A DNA stretch of 64,000 nt from Aquisediminimonas sp031376385 (GTDB lineage Bacteria > Pseudomonadota > Alphaproteobacteria > Sphingomonadales > Sphingomonadaceae). The stretch is taken from assembly GCA_031376385.1 (NCBI GenBank), contig JANMDQ010000029.1, positions 62,001 to 126,000 of the forward strand, given 5' to 3'. The number at the start of each line of letters is the position of its first letter. Positions within the stretch are counted from its first letter, which is position 1. The notes beneath the pieces are model-generated. The model was not told the DNA's origin. It made no database searches and saw nothing but the letters and a program-made list of their open reading frames with translations. The position numbers and the translations under genes are program-made. Shown here piece after piece: positions 1 to 8,251 of this stretch.

Positions 1-1603
1 CCAGTGTCTCTGGCACCGCGTCAGTTGCGCCAACGCGGTAGAGTTCAGCCGCATGATCAATATCGCGCGCGCGGACGACAATCGTCAGATCGGGAAAGCG
101 TTTGCGCAAGTCAGCCGTCAGGCGCACGGCCTGCACTTTGTCATCCATCGTCATCACGACGGCGGTAGCGACTTCAGGGTAGAGTAAGTCCAATGTTGCC
201 CTTCGACCCGCATCGCCAAAGCGTATTGGCTTACCTTCGCGCCGAGCCACTGTGACGATATCGACATCATACTCAATCGCGACGTAGGGGCGACTGTGCA
301 CTTCAAGCATCTCCGCCACCAACCGCCCAACGCGGCCATATCCGATGAGAATAGTGCGCGGCGCAAAATCTAACGGCGGGTCTGCGAATTTGGCGCCGCC
401 CTGCCGCCATTCGATCCGCCGCGCGATGCTATGGCCAATACGCGCGAGCAACGGCGTTATTGTGAGGCCTAGCGCTGTCACCACTGTCCAGAACGCGGCC
501 GCTTCCGCGCCAATCAATCCAGCCGTGGCAGCGGCGGTCAGCACGATCAAAGTCGTTTCCGAAGGGCTGGCCATCAATACGCCGGTCTCCGTTGCTATGC
601 CGCTAGATATGCCGCCAAGGCGCAGCAGCCCCGTTGTAACGATAACTTTGATCGCGACGACGCCAGCCACGGCCAGCACAACTTCATGCCAGCGGGCGAC
701 TATCATTGCCAAATCAAGGCTCATGCCTACGCTGATCAGGAAGATGCCAAGGGCTAATCCTTTGAAGGGGAGGATCATGGCCTCCACCTCCACCACATAT
801 TTCGTCTCTGCGATCAATAGCCCAGCGACAAGCGCTCCGACGATAGGAGAAAGACCAATAACGCCAGTGGCAAAGCTTGACAGGATTACGACAAGAAGAC
901 TGGCCGCTAGGAATAGTTCTGGGCTCTTCGTGCGCGCGGCTTGAGCGAACAGCGGGGGGAGCACATAGGGACCAAGGACAAGCATCGCTCCAACGATGAG
1001 GATGCCAAGGCCCGCAGTTTGGGCCAAATCCGCCAATCCGTCTCCGCCAACCCCCGCAGACAGGACGCCGAGCAGGAAGATGATCGGTACAAGCGCTAAA
1101 TCCTCAAAGAGCAGCATGGCCAGCGCCAATCGACCGACGGCGCTAGTCGTGCCTGCGATCGGAAGAACCAGCGCTGTTGAGGAGAGAGAAAGAGCAAGAC
1201 CAAGCCCCAATGCCGCAGGCGGAGATTCGCCGAATGCAATGAGGGCCGCTGCAATGAGGATGCTGGCGCCGATTAACTCTGAGGCACCAAAGCCAACCAA
1301 GCGCCTTCGCATAGCCCAGAGCCGACCAAAGGAGAGCTCAAGGCCTATAGAAAAGAGCAGCAATATGATGCCCAATTCCGCAAATGGGGCCATCCCTTTA
1401 GGATCAGATATCGTTATCCAGTAAAGCCACGGATAGTCACCCACTAGCGTCCCGAGACCAAAGGGGCCGACCAAGATGCCAACCAAAATGAACCCGATAA
1501 CAGGCGTTATGCGGAAACGCGCGAACGCAGGTATTACAAGGCCTGCGCTGCCTAGAATGACGAGCGTATCGCTGAAACCGGGGGAGTAAAACTCAAGCGC
1601 CAT
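1..1603 (-). CDS. Kef-type cation:proton antiporter (CPA2), 3' end beyond window
   Basis: Integral membrane antiporter that probably exchanges K+ (or Na+) for H+. Read on the minus strand from ATG at 1603, the frame stays open to the window edge (534 codons). The N-terminal part is a run of hydrophobic helices that includes ITPVIGFILVGILVGPFGLG and ELGIILLLFSIGLELSF, the signature of the CPA2 Na_H_Exchanger domain. From about residue 415 there is a TrkA-N Rossmann domain with the nucleotide-binding glycine motif GYGRVGRLV, followed by FGDAGRR. The TrkA-N domain places it with KefB/KefC-type proteins. The C-terminus lies outside the window. No glutathione-specific residues were checked, so KefB versus KefC is not assigned. 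Confidence 0.9.
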   Translation of the reverse strand, partial: MALEFYSPGFSDTLVILGSAGLVIPAFARFRITPVIGFILVGILVGPFGLGTLVGDYPWLYWITISDPKGMAPFAELGIILLLFSIGLELSFGRLWAMRRRLVGFGASELIGASILIAAALIAFGESPPAALGLGLALSLSSTALVLPIAGTTSAVGRLALAMLLFEDLALVPIIFLLGVLSAGVGGDGLADLAQTAGLGILIVGAMLVLGPYVLPPLFAQAARTKSPELFLAASLLVVILSSFATGVIGLSPIVGALVAGLLIAETKYVVEVEAMILPFKGLALGIFLISVGMSLDLAMIVARWHEVVLAVAGVVAIKVIVTTGLLRLGGISSGIATETGVLMASPSETTLIVLTAAATAGLIGAEAAAFWTVVTALGLTITPLLARIGHSIARRIEWRQGGAKFADPPLDFAPRTILIGYGRVGRLVAEMLEVHSRPYVAIEYDVDIVTVARREGKPIRFGDAGRRATLDLLYPEVATAVVMTMDDKVQAVRLTADLRKRFPDLTIVVRARDIDHAAELYRVGATDAVPETL

Positions 1604-1668
1604 GGATGGCACCTGTTGGCGGCGCGGGGGTGAACCGATGCATCATCCGCTCCCCCTTTGCCATTACA

Positions 1669-2889
1669 TCAGGCCCAATTGGCCATTTCTTTTTCCAGAT
1701 TTTCACGGACTGATTCAAAAAAAGCTTCAGTCGTTTGCCAAGGTTGGTCTGACCCTATCAGGATGGCCAAATCTTTCGTCATATTACCGCTTTCAACGGT
1801 TTTAATGCATACCTTCTCCAACAACTCAGCGAAGCGAGTTACGTCGGGTGTGTTGTCAAACTTGCCTCGGAATTTCAGACCACCAGTCCATGCAAAGATT
1901 GAGGCGATGGGGTTGGTAGACGTCGCCTTGCCCTGCTGATGCATCCGGTAATGGCGCGTCACCGTGCCATGGGCAGCTTCGGCCTCCACAGTTTTGCCAT
2001 CGGGTGACAGAAGGACGGACGTCATAAGGCCCAAAGAACCAAAGCCCTGCGCAACTTGATCTGACTGCACATCGCCGTCATAATTCTTGCAGGCCCAGAC
2101 GAACTTGCCAGACCATTTGAGCGCCGATGCGACCATATCGTCGATCAGGCGATGTTCGTAAACGATATTGGCTTCGGCAAATTTGGTTTCAAATTCGGCG
2201 GCAAAGACTTCCGCGAACAGATCTTTGAAACGCCCGTCATAGGCCTTTAGAATGGTATTTTTTGTTGAGAGATAGAGCGGCCATCCGCGATCCAGCGCAT
2301 AGTTCATGCTGGCGCGGGCAAAATCGCGAATGGAATCGTCAAGATTATACATGCCCATCGCCACGCCAGCGGAAGGAAAATCGAATACTTCCTCTTCGAT
2401 GCGCGCGCCGTCTGTGCCTTCCCAGATCATCTTCAGCTTGCCGGGGCCGGGAACAAGAAAGTCCGTCGCCTTATACTGATCGCCAAACGCATGACGTCCG
2501 ACGACAATCGGATCAGTCCAACCTGGGATCAGGCGAGGGACGTTGCGGATCACAATGGGTTCGCGGAACACGACTCCGCCCAAAATGTTGCGGATGGTGC
2601 CGTTCGGCGATTTCCACATCTTCTTGAGTTTAAATTCCTCAACCCGCGCTTCATCGGGGGTAATCGTGGCACATTTTACGCCGACGCCATATTGTTTAAT
2701 CGCATGAGCGCAATCAATCGTGATTTGATCATTGGTCTCATCACGCTTTTCGACGGAGAGATCATAATATTTAAGATCAATGTCGAGGTAGGGCAGGATC
2801 AGTTTTTCCCGGATCCATTGCCAAATGATTCGGGTCATTTCGTCCCCGTCTATCTCAACGACGGGTGTTTTAACCTTGATCTTGGCCAT
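1669..2889 (-). CDS. icd: NADP-dependent isocitrate dehydrogenase
   Basis: TCA-cycle enzyme converting isocitrate to 2-oxoglutarate and CO2 with NADP+; cytosolic. The protein (406 residues) begins MAKIKVKTPVVEIDGDEMTR, the usual start of the dimeric, eukaryote-like NADP-IDH family in alphaproteobacteria. It carries the substrate-loop region, the metal-binding stretch NYDGDVQSDQVAQGFGSLG and the NADP-binding AAHGTVTRHYR. An in-frame ATG six codons upstream (2907) would add MKKDPK. I prefer 2889 because the family starts there and a purine-rich GAAGAAAGA lies just before it. It stands alone, divergent from psd. Confidence 0.95.
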   Translation of the reverse strand: MAKIKVKTPVVEIDGDEMTRIIWQWIREKLILPYLDIDLKYYDLSVEKRDETNDQITIDCAHAIKQYGVGVKCATITPDEARVEEFKLKKMWKSPNGTIRNILGGVVFREPIVIRNVPRLIPGWTDPIVVGRHAFGDQYKATDFLVPGPGKLKMIWEGTDGARIEEEVFDFPSAGVAMGMYNLDDSIRDFARASMNYALDRGWPLYLSTKNTILKAYDGRFKDLFAEVFAAEFETKFAEANIVYEHRLIDDMVASALKWSGKFVWACKNYDGDVQSDQVAQGFGSLGLMTSVLLSPDGKTVEAEAAHGTVTRHYRMHQQGKATSTNPIASIFAWTGGLKFRGKFDNTPDVTRFAELLEKVCIKTVESGNMTKDLAILIGSDQPWQTTEAFFESVRENLEKEMANWA

Positions 2890-3000
2890 TTTGGGGTCTT
2901 TCTTCATGATCTTTCTGACGATGTCTTGCTCTAGGGCTTGAAATCGCCGCGATCAACCTTGCAGGTTGTCACTCTCCACTCATCCGCGTAAAGCAAACGA

Positions 3001-3735
3001 ATGGGCGCACTTAACACGAACGACACCGGGGCTCCTCCGGTCAAATGGCAATGGCCATCCATCCATCCTGAAGGTCGCAAATTCGCATTGATCGCGGCGG
3101 TCATCACTGCATTTTTTGCCATCATGGCTTGGGAAACGCTTGCGTGGCCCATGGCCGGAGTGACGATCTGGGTGCTCGCATTTTTTCGTGATCCTATCCG
3201 AGCGGTGCCGCAGGGGGATCAGTATATCATCGCACCTGCCGACGGCCTGATTACGCTGATCGTCCAAGTGCCGCCGCCGCCCGAATTGGCTGGTGAAGCA
3301 GGCCTTGGCGAAGCCGTGATGACGCGGGTTTCGATTTTTATGAGTGTGTTTGACGTCCATATCAATCGCGCGCCGATTGCGGGATCTATTAAGCAAGTCG
3401 TCTATATTGCTGGTAAATTCGTGAATGCTGACCTTGATAAGGCAAGCGAGGATAATGAACGCCAGCATATATTGGTTGAACGTCATGATGGCGTGCGCAT
3501 TGGGTTTACGCAGATCGCAGGCCTCATCGCGCGGCGGATCATGCCGTTTGTAAAGCCGGGTGATATAGTGGCGGCGGGACAGCGTGTTGGCCTTATTCGC
3601 TTTGGTAGCCGCGTTGATGTGTATCTGCCAGTTGGCACGTCGTCGAAAGTCGCGCTGGGCCAGCGGACTGTGGCAGGCGAAACGATTTTAGGGGTCATGG
3701 GGGAAAGCACCAGCATAAATGCTGGGCTTCAATGA
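3001..3735 (+). CDS. psd: phosphatidylserine decarboxylase (proenzyme)
   Basis: Membrane enzyme that decarboxylates phosphatidylserine to phosphatidylethanolamine. The 244-residue protein belongs to the short, archaeal-type/alphaproteobacterial Psd group. There are hydrophobic segments near residues 28-60, then the RDP.R motif, the PADG motif, VSIFMSVFDVHINRAP, and near residue 200 the self-cleavage site RFGSR, where the serine becomes the pyruvoyl group. Its stop codon overlaps the start of pssA (ATGA), so the two successive steps of PE synthesis are co-translated. No strong ribosome binding site is visible in front of the ATG. Confidence 0.93.
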   Translation: MGALNTNDTGAPPVKWQWPSIHPEGRKFALIAAVITAFFAIMAWETLAWPMAGVTIWVLAFFRDPIRAVPQGDQYIIAPADGLITLIVQVPPPPELAGEAGLGEAVMTRVSIFMSVFDVHINRAPIAGSIKQVVYIAGKFVNADLDKASEDNERQHILVERHDGVRIGFTQIAGLIARRIMPFVKPGDIVAAGQRVGLIRFGSRVDVYLPVGTSSKVALGQRTVAGETILGVMGESTSINAGLQ

Positions 3736-4523
3736 GTGACTCCGTCCGCGATGGAAGCGCGCCGCGTAAGCGTGGTATACCGTTGCGGACTATTGCTCCG
3801 AATGCTGTCACAGCATTGGCGCTTTGCGCTGGCTTAACTGCGATCCGTTTTGGGATTGCGGGGGAATGGGACAAGGCAGTCATCGCGACCATAATTGCTG
3901 GCGTCCTTGATGGGGTGGATGGGCGCATTGCCAGAATGCTCAATGGAGCCAGTCGGTTTGGTGCAGAACTGGATTCGCTCTCCGACGTTATCGCCTTTGG
4001 CGTCTCTCCTGCGCTGGTCATGTATCTTTGGTCGCTGCAAGTGATCCCGCGTTACGGATGGCTTTTTGCGCTCGCCTTTGTCTTGTGTGCGGCACTTCGC
4101 CTTGCTCGGTTCAATGCCGCGATTGATGTGGAGGAGCAACCGCATAAATCGGCGGGATTTCTTACTGGTGTTCCGGCTCCGGTCGGCGCGGCACTTGCTC
4201 TTCTGCCGCTTTATATCTGGCTTGAAACAGGGTTGGAGTGGGCGAGAGAGCCGCTACTTGTCGCGCCGTGGATGGCTTTTGTGGCCTTTCTGATGATTTC
4301 CAATATCGCGACTTTCAGTTGGGGGTCGGTTCGTCCCAAAAGCTCTGTTCGCTTGGAAGTCATTGGCCTGTTCGCACTCATCGGTGCTGCTATTTTTTCT
4401 GTCCCGTGGATCGTGCTGAGCATCATCTGCCTGATCTATGCTTTACTTATACCGTTCAGCATCCAGAGCTATGCCAAAATCAAGCGGCCAAAGGCAACGA
4501 CCGAAACTCCTCCTGCCGCATAG
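3732..4523 (+). CDS. pssA: CDP-diacylglycerol--serine O-phosphatidyltransferase
   Basis: Makes phosphatidylserine from CDP-diacylglycerol and serine, providing the substrate for Psd. The 263-residue protein has about eight hydrophobic helices and the CDP-alcohol phosphatidyltransferase motif DG-x2-AR-x8-G-x3-D-x3-D, seen as DGVDGRIARMLNGASRFGAE followed by LDSLSD at about residues 55-82. Its ATG overlaps the psd stop codon, so the two form one operon. The last 44 bases overlap the convergent small gene at 4480-4713. Confidence 0.93.
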   Translation: MSDSVRDGSAPRKRGIPLRTIAPNAVTALALCAGLTAIRFGIAGEWDKAVIATIIAGVLDGVDGRIARMLNGASRFGAELDSLSDVIAFGVSPALVMYLWSLQVIPRYGWLFALAFVLCAALRLARFNAAIDVEEQPHKSAGFLTGVPAPVGAALALLPLYIWLETGLEWAREPLLVAPWMAFVAFLMISNIATFSWGSVRPKSSVRLEVIGLFALIGAAIFSVPWIVLSIICLIYALLIPFSIQSYAKIKRPKATTETPPAA

Positions 4524-4713
4524 GAGCCTTGCTCATTTTGCGCCGTGGTTCCGGTTGGAAGTAGAGGGAGTGCACATTCGTGCTTGTTTTAGGAGACTCT
4601 CCTCTTAGAGCCCAAACCATTCGCGCGCCATATTCAGCAAAGGTCGAAGCCATGATGGCGAAGGCCAACATAGCCACGCAGACTATAACCAAAACGGAAA
4701 CGAAATGCATCAT
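4480..4713 (-). CDS. small membrane protein under SOS (LexA) control
   Basis: Protein of 76-77 residues beginning M(M)HFVSVLVIVCVAMLAFAI: one N-terminal transmembrane helix, then a basic cytoplasmic-looking tail (PEPRRKMSKAPMRQEEF). A longer frame opens at 4743, but that ATG lies inside the operator. A clear Shine-Dalgarno AGGAG (4718-4722) sits just before the double ATG at 4713/4710, so the short form is right. Immediately upstream is a consensus promoter with LexA-type boxes. The size, single helix and SOS-type control resemble SOS-induced division inhibitors such as Caulobacter SidA, but I see no sequence proof of that function. The 3' end overlaps the pssA 3' end. Confidence 0.7.
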   Translation of the reverse strand: MMHFVSVLVIVCVAMLAFAIMASTFAEYGARMVWALRGESPKTSTNVHSLYFQPEPRRKMSKAPMRQEEFRSLPLAA

Positions 4714-4724
4714 TAATCTCCTAT

Positions 4725-4760
4725 GTTCCCGATAATGTTCCACTGATGTTCCAATGTCAA
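4725..4760 (-). promoter_or_regulatory. sigma70 promoter overlapped by LexA operator
   Basis: On the minus strand TTGACA (4755-4760) and CATTAT (4732-4737) are separated by exactly 17 bases. Between and over them is GAAC-N7-GAAC (4737-4751; GTTC-N7-GTTC on the plus strand), the published LexA box form for alphaproteobacteria. A third GAAC (4725-4728) follows after an 8-base gap, giving a degenerate second box. The arrangement predicts direct LexA repression of the gene at 4480-4713. Confidence 0.8.
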
Positions 4761-4940
4761 GAATTGTTTTTTCTTTGTTCCAAATTTCTTGTTTTCGCTT
4801 CGGAAAACGATCGCGGCGTTGCTCAATCCGCTCCCCCTTGCCAATCCGTGTGTTGCCTGTCAGCGTCCGCCTCTAATGACTGCGATGATACACTGCCTAT
4901 ATTCGTCGGCTCTACCGCTAGTTTGATCGGAGTTTGTTGA

Positions 4941-6263
4941 ATGCAACAGAATTGGAAATTCGTAAATCTGCCATTGGCGCTGGCCGTGGCCTCGTCTTTT
5001 TGTGGAACTGCACAGGCCGAGCCATCTGGGATAGGGACCACTTATTTCACAGCTGCTCGAATGATCGATGTGCTCACAGGGAAGGTCGTTGATCGTCCTT
5101 TGATTGCCGTTCAGGATGGACGCATTGTCGGCGTCTATGATGCCTCCGTCTTGGACCGATTGGATTTGTCGGAGGGAGCGAAGATTACCGATTTTGGCGA
5201 CAAAACCCTTATCCCTGGCCTCATCGATATGCATGTTCATCTGGATAGCGTGGCCGAGATCGGCGGTTATCGAGGGCTGGAATACACGGATAGTTTCTGG
5301 AGCAGCGTCGCCGTGAAAAACGCGGGCGATATGCTGCAGGCTGGGTTCACGACGGTCCGCAATGTCGGGTCGGCCAATTACAATGATGTGGGCCTAAGCC
5401 AAGCGATTGCGGATGGCTATGCCGTGGGGCCGCGCATTGTGCCGGCGGCTCATGCCATTGGCGCGACAGGCGGCCACTGCGATGAAACATTTTTGCCGCC
5501 ATCCTACCAGCGCAAAGGTGTGGCGGTCGGCGATGGGGAGCAGCAGCTGCGCCAGCGCGTGCGTGAACAGCGCAAATACGGCGCGCAAGTGATTAAGGTC
5601 TGCGCGACGGGCGGGGTTTTCTCTCGCAATACCGAGCCCGGCCAGCAGCAATTGTCGGAAAGCGAACTGCGCGCCATTGCCGATGAGGCGCATCAATGGG
5701 GTCTGCGGACGGCCGCCCATGCCCACGGCGGGGCAGGGATCAAAGCCGCTATCCGCGCTGGGATCGACACCATAGAACATGCTTCGCTGGTCGATGATGA
5801 AGGCATCAAACTGGCTGTCGAGCGCAAGCAGCCGGTGTGGTTTTCGATGGATATCTACAACACCGATTACACGCAGGCCGAAGGTGCAAAAAATGGCGTG
5901 CTAAAGGATAATCTGCGCAAGGATCGCGAAATCGCCCAAATCCAGCGTGATAACTTCCGCAAGGCGCACAAAGCTGGCGTGCGTATGGTGTTCGGGTCTG
6001 ACGCGGGCGTGATGCCGCACGGGCTTGTCGGCGGTCAGTTCAAGGTCATGGTCCAATATGGCATGACACCGATGGAGGCGATCCAAGCCGCCACCCGCAA
6101 CGGAGCGCAGGCGCTTGGCCGTGAGGCAGACGTTGGCGCGATTGCGGTTGGGCGCATGGCAGATATGATTGCCGTCGATGGCGATCCGCTGAAAGATGTG
6201 CGTGCGCTGGAAGATGTTGAAGTTGTGATTCTGGCCGGTGTTGTGGTGAAGAATGACAAGTGA
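4941..6263 (+). CDS. secreted amidohydrolase family protein (imidazolonepropionase/prolidase-like)
   Basis: Metal-dependent hydrolase of the amidohydrolase superfamily, probably acting on a dipeptide-like or cyclic amide substrate in the periplasm. The 440-residue protein starts with a signal peptide (MQQNWKFVNLPLALAVASSF, AxA cleavage near residue 28). Metal-site motifs occur in order: HVHLD near residue 98, the lysine of VIKVCATGG (the carbamylated-Lys position), AAHAHG, IEHAS, and GSDAGV with the catalytic aspartate. This is the arrangement of the Xaa-Pro dipeptidase/imidazolonepropionase-like group. The substrate cannot be read from sequence. The PAP2 gene overlaps its 3' end by 11 bases. 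Confidence 0.85.
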   Translation: MQQNWKFVNLPLALAVASSFCGTAQAEPSGIGTTYFTAARMIDVLTGKVVDRPLIAVQDGRIVGVYDASVLDRLDLSEGAKITDFGDKTLIPGLIDMHVHLDSVAEIGGYRGLEYTDSFWSSVAVKNAGDMLQAGFTTVRNVGSANYNDVGLSQAIADGYAVGPRIVPAAHAIGATGGHCDETFLPPSYQRKGVAVGDGEQQLRQRVREQRKYGAQVIKVCATGGVFSRNTEPGQQQLSESELRAIADEAHQWGLRTAAHAHGGAGIKAAIRAGIDTIEHASLVDDEGIKLAVERKQPVWFSMDIYNTDYTQAEGAKNGVLKDNLRKDREIAQIQRDNFRKAHKAGVRMVFGSDAGVMPHGLVGGQFKVMVQYGMTPMEAIQAATRNGAQALGREADVGAIAVGRMADMIAVDGDPLKDVRALEDVEVVILAGVVVKNDK

Positions 6264-6906
6264 CGTCGGAATCGCATCAGCGGCGTCATCGCCGACCGTG
6301 CGATCGTTCATTGCCCCGATCGGTTTGCTGCTGCTGGTCATCGCGTTGGGGCTCGCCGTTTTGGCTGGCGGTTTACTGCCTTTGGACGAGCGAGGGTTCC
6401 GCGCACTTGCCCTGACGAAAGCGACGGCATCGGAAGGTCTGATTTCCCTCACTTACGCTTTCACCTGGATTGCAGATGGGGAGCGGCGTTCGATCCTTTT
6501 GGCTGTGTCGGTCATCTGGTTGTTCTGGAAAAAGGAACGGCGGCTGGCGCTTGTGATGCTGGTGTTTCCGGTTCTGGCAGGCGTGACGTCGGATATTTTG
6601 AAGACGCTTTTCGCGCGGCTCCGGCCTGATTTAGTGCCACATCTCGATAGCGTGTCGAGCTTATCTTTCCCCAGCGGCCACGCGACCAACGCGACTGCGC
6701 TATTCCTCACAATGGCGTTTCTGCTGCCAGTTGGGTCAGCGAAGGTGCGGCTTACTTTGGCGATTTTCCTCGCCGCTGCGACGTGCCTGTCGCGGGTGAT
6801 GCTTGGCGTTCACTGGCCGACGGACGTCGTGGCGGGCGCGATGCTAGGGTTAGGCTTTGCACTTGCGGCAAGGGCTTTTTCTGGTCAACCGCATCCGTCG
6901 TCCTGA
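6253..6906 (+). CDS. PAP2-family membrane phosphatase
   Basis: Membrane-bound phosphatase of the type 2 phosphatidic acid phosphatase family, likely acting on a lipid phosphate or isoprenyl pyrophosphate. The 217-residue protein has several transmembrane helices and all three catalytic motifs: KTLFARLRP (KX6RP), FPSGH (PSGH) and SRVMLGVHWPTD (SRX5HX3D). Translation overlaps the end of the amidohydrolase gene, suggesting coupling, though no functional link is evident. Confidence 0.88.
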   Translation: MTSDVGIASAASSPTVRSFIAPIGLLLLVIALGLAVLAGGLLPLDERGFRALALTKATASEGLISLTYAFTWIADGERRSILLAVSVIWLFWKKERRLALVMLVFPVLAGVTSDILKTLFARLRPDLVPHLDSVSSLSFPSGHATNATALFLTMAFLLPVGSAKVRLTLAIFLAAATCLSRVMLGVHWPTDVVAGAMLGLGFALAARAFSGQPHPSS

Positions 6907-6929
6907 ACTCGTTTCAGGACCCATGGACT

Positions 6930-7205
6930 TGTCACACTTTGGTTCCGGTCACTTGAGATTATAGATCTCACTGAAGGGGACCGATCATGTCGATCAAGCA
7001 TAGTGAAGAGTTCAAGCAGGCAGCAGTTAGGACAGCATTGACCAGCGGGCTTCCCAGAGTGCGTGTTGTGGCAGATTTGGAGGTTGGTAAATCGACGCTC
7101 GGCAAGTGAGTGTCGGATTATCGTCCAACGGATATAGTATCAGCCCGCTCGCATTCGAAGCCAAGGTAGCATTATGAGACAGGTGACCGGAACCAAAGTG
7201 TTACA
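6930..7205. mobile_element. decayed IS3-like element with only its ends and an orfA fragment
   Basis: Near-perfect terminal inverted repeats of about 23-28 bp face each other. The left end reads TGTCACACTTTGGTTCCGG (from 6930) and the right end, read on the other strand, TGTAACACTTTGGTTCCGG (to 7205). The ends begin TG and end CA as in IS3-family elements. Only about 230 bp remain between them, holding the start of an orfA transposase, so the element is a non-autonomous internal-deletion derivative. The match of the ends extends a few bases outward (GGACT/AGTCC). No direct target duplication is convincing. Confidence 0.75.
6987..7169 (+). pseudogene. orfA transposase fragment (HTH_Tnp/transposase_8 type)
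   Basis: ATG at 6987 follows a good ribosome binding site (GAAGGGGA) and reads MSIKHSEEFKQAAVRTALTS..., the N-terminal helix-turn-helix of IS3-family OrfA proteins. After 40 codons there is a TGA at 7107-7109 where the family has a conserved tryptophan (GKW). The frame continues VSDYRPTDIVSARS and stops again at 7169. The remaining orfA and all of orfB are deleted. It is not functional by itself. Confidence 0.7.
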
Positions 7206-7210
7206 AGTCC

Positions 7211-7418
7211 GCACTGCCGTCCAAGCGCCGATAATAGTCTAGGCTCCGATGATTTCATCGCAGCAGGCCGTGATACTTAAGCCAGCATGTGGTGCCTATC
7301 ATTTCTCAAAGATGCCCAGCGGCGCATTGTTATGGACGGCTCAAAAACAGCGATACTCAGACAGAAGTCAGGGCGTTCGAAACTCGCCAGAATACTGGTG
7401 TTCGCCCGGAGAGACGGT
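7211..7418. other. gene-free stretch after the IS remnant
   Basis: About 200 bases between the insertion-sequence remnant and the SDR gene. Short open frames are present, but none has coding character I recognise. No RNA gene or terminator with a T-run is apparent. Confidence 0.5.
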
Positions 7419-8171
7419 CTATCTGGCCGTCCAGCCGCCATCGACCAGCAAGCTTGTCCCGGTGACCATGTTCGCCGAGGGCGACGCTAGATAGAGCACC
7501 GCCGCCGCCACATCATCGGGCTTTCCGATGCGGCCCAAAGGAATCATATTGTCGACAAAGGCGCGAAACTCGGGCTTGGCCAGCATCGGCGCGGTCATGG
7601 GCGTTTCGATAAAGGTCGGTGCCACCGAATTCACGCGGATGTTGTGCGGGGCAAGCTCGACCGCCATTGCCTTGGTCAGCCCCTCCAACGCGTGCTTGGT
7701 CATGCAATAGACCGTCCGTCCGGGCGAACCGACATGGCCCATCTGGCTGCTGATATTGACAATTACGCCGCCCATACCGGCCGTCACCATCGAACGTACA
7801 GCCCCTTGCGCCGCCAAATAGGCCGCACGCACGTTAAGACCTAGCATTTGATCAAGCACATTCATGGGAACATCAACCATTGGCATGGGGCTGTTGGTTC
7901 CAGCGTTATTGACGAAGATATCGACCTTGCGCTGTGCAAGTTCGATACCGAATGCCGGATCATTTACATCGGCTTGCCACGTCTGGATCGCAGGATATTC
8001 TGCGGCGAAGTCTGCGAGAACCGCAGGATCACGCGCGACAGCTGTGACAGTTGCGCCTGCCTGCGCCAGTGCAACGCAAATAGCGCGGCCAAGCCCTTTG
8101 CTCCCCCCGGTGACCACCGCTTGCTTGCCCCAAAGCCCTTGCGCCCAGATAGGGACTTCATCTTGCGTCAT
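7419..8171 (-). CDS. SDR-family NAD(P)-dependent oxidoreductase
   Basis: Classical short-chain dehydrogenase of 250 residues, oxidising or reducing an alcohol/ketone pair in the cytosol. It has the cofactor motif TGGSKGLG (about residues 21-28), NNAG (about 89), the catalytic Ser in ISS, YCMTK (Tyr-x3-Lys) and the C-terminal LLVDGGW. The ribosome binding site AGAGGA lies 4 bases before the ATG. It diverges from the hisD-like operon, and the operator at 8183-8196 lies between them, so it probably belongs to the same catabolic regulon. The substrate is unknown. Confidence 0.9.
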   Translation of the reverse strand: MTQDEVPIWAQGLWGKQAVVTGGSKGLGRAICVALAQAGATVTAVARDPAVLADFAAEYPAIQTWQADVNDPAFGIELAQRKVDIFVNNAGTNSPMPMVDVPMNVLDQMLGLNVRAAYLAAQGAVRSMVTAGMGGVIVNISSQMGHVGSPGRTVYCMTKHALEGLTKAMAVELAPHNIRVNSVAPTFIETPMTAPMLAKPEFRAFVDNMIPLGRIGKPDDVAAAVLYLASPSANMVTGTSLLVDGGWTAR

Positions 8172-8182
8172 TCTATCCTCTT

Positions 8183-8196
8183 TGCATTCGAAGTCA
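8183..8196 (+). promoter_or_regulatory. putative LacI-family operator A (SDR / hisD divergent promoter)
   Basis: TGCATTCGAAGTCA, an imperfect palindrome around a central CG, the layout typical of LacI-family operators. The same 14-mer recurs at 17864-17877 and, on the opposite strand, at 26970-26983, each time before a gene of this cluster. TTGCAT at its left edge could act as a -35 element for hisD. The link to the regulator at 9519 is inferred. Confidence 0.65.
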
Positions 8197-8251
8197 TTTC
8201 CTTTAGCTTATCTCAGATTGGAACTGATTCAAAGCACCCAAGGAGACTGAA

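Noticed and set aside
7150..7163. Further operator-like sequence CGCATTCGAAGCCA (12/14 to the LacI-type site)
   Set aside because: It lies in the coding remnant of the IS element, not in a promoter region, and faces no gene start. Chance similarity is more likely.
6925..7210. Target-site duplication around the IS remnant
   Set aside because: The flanking GGACT and AGTCC are inverted, not direct, and look like an extension of the terminal repeats. No 3-4 bp direct duplication stands out.
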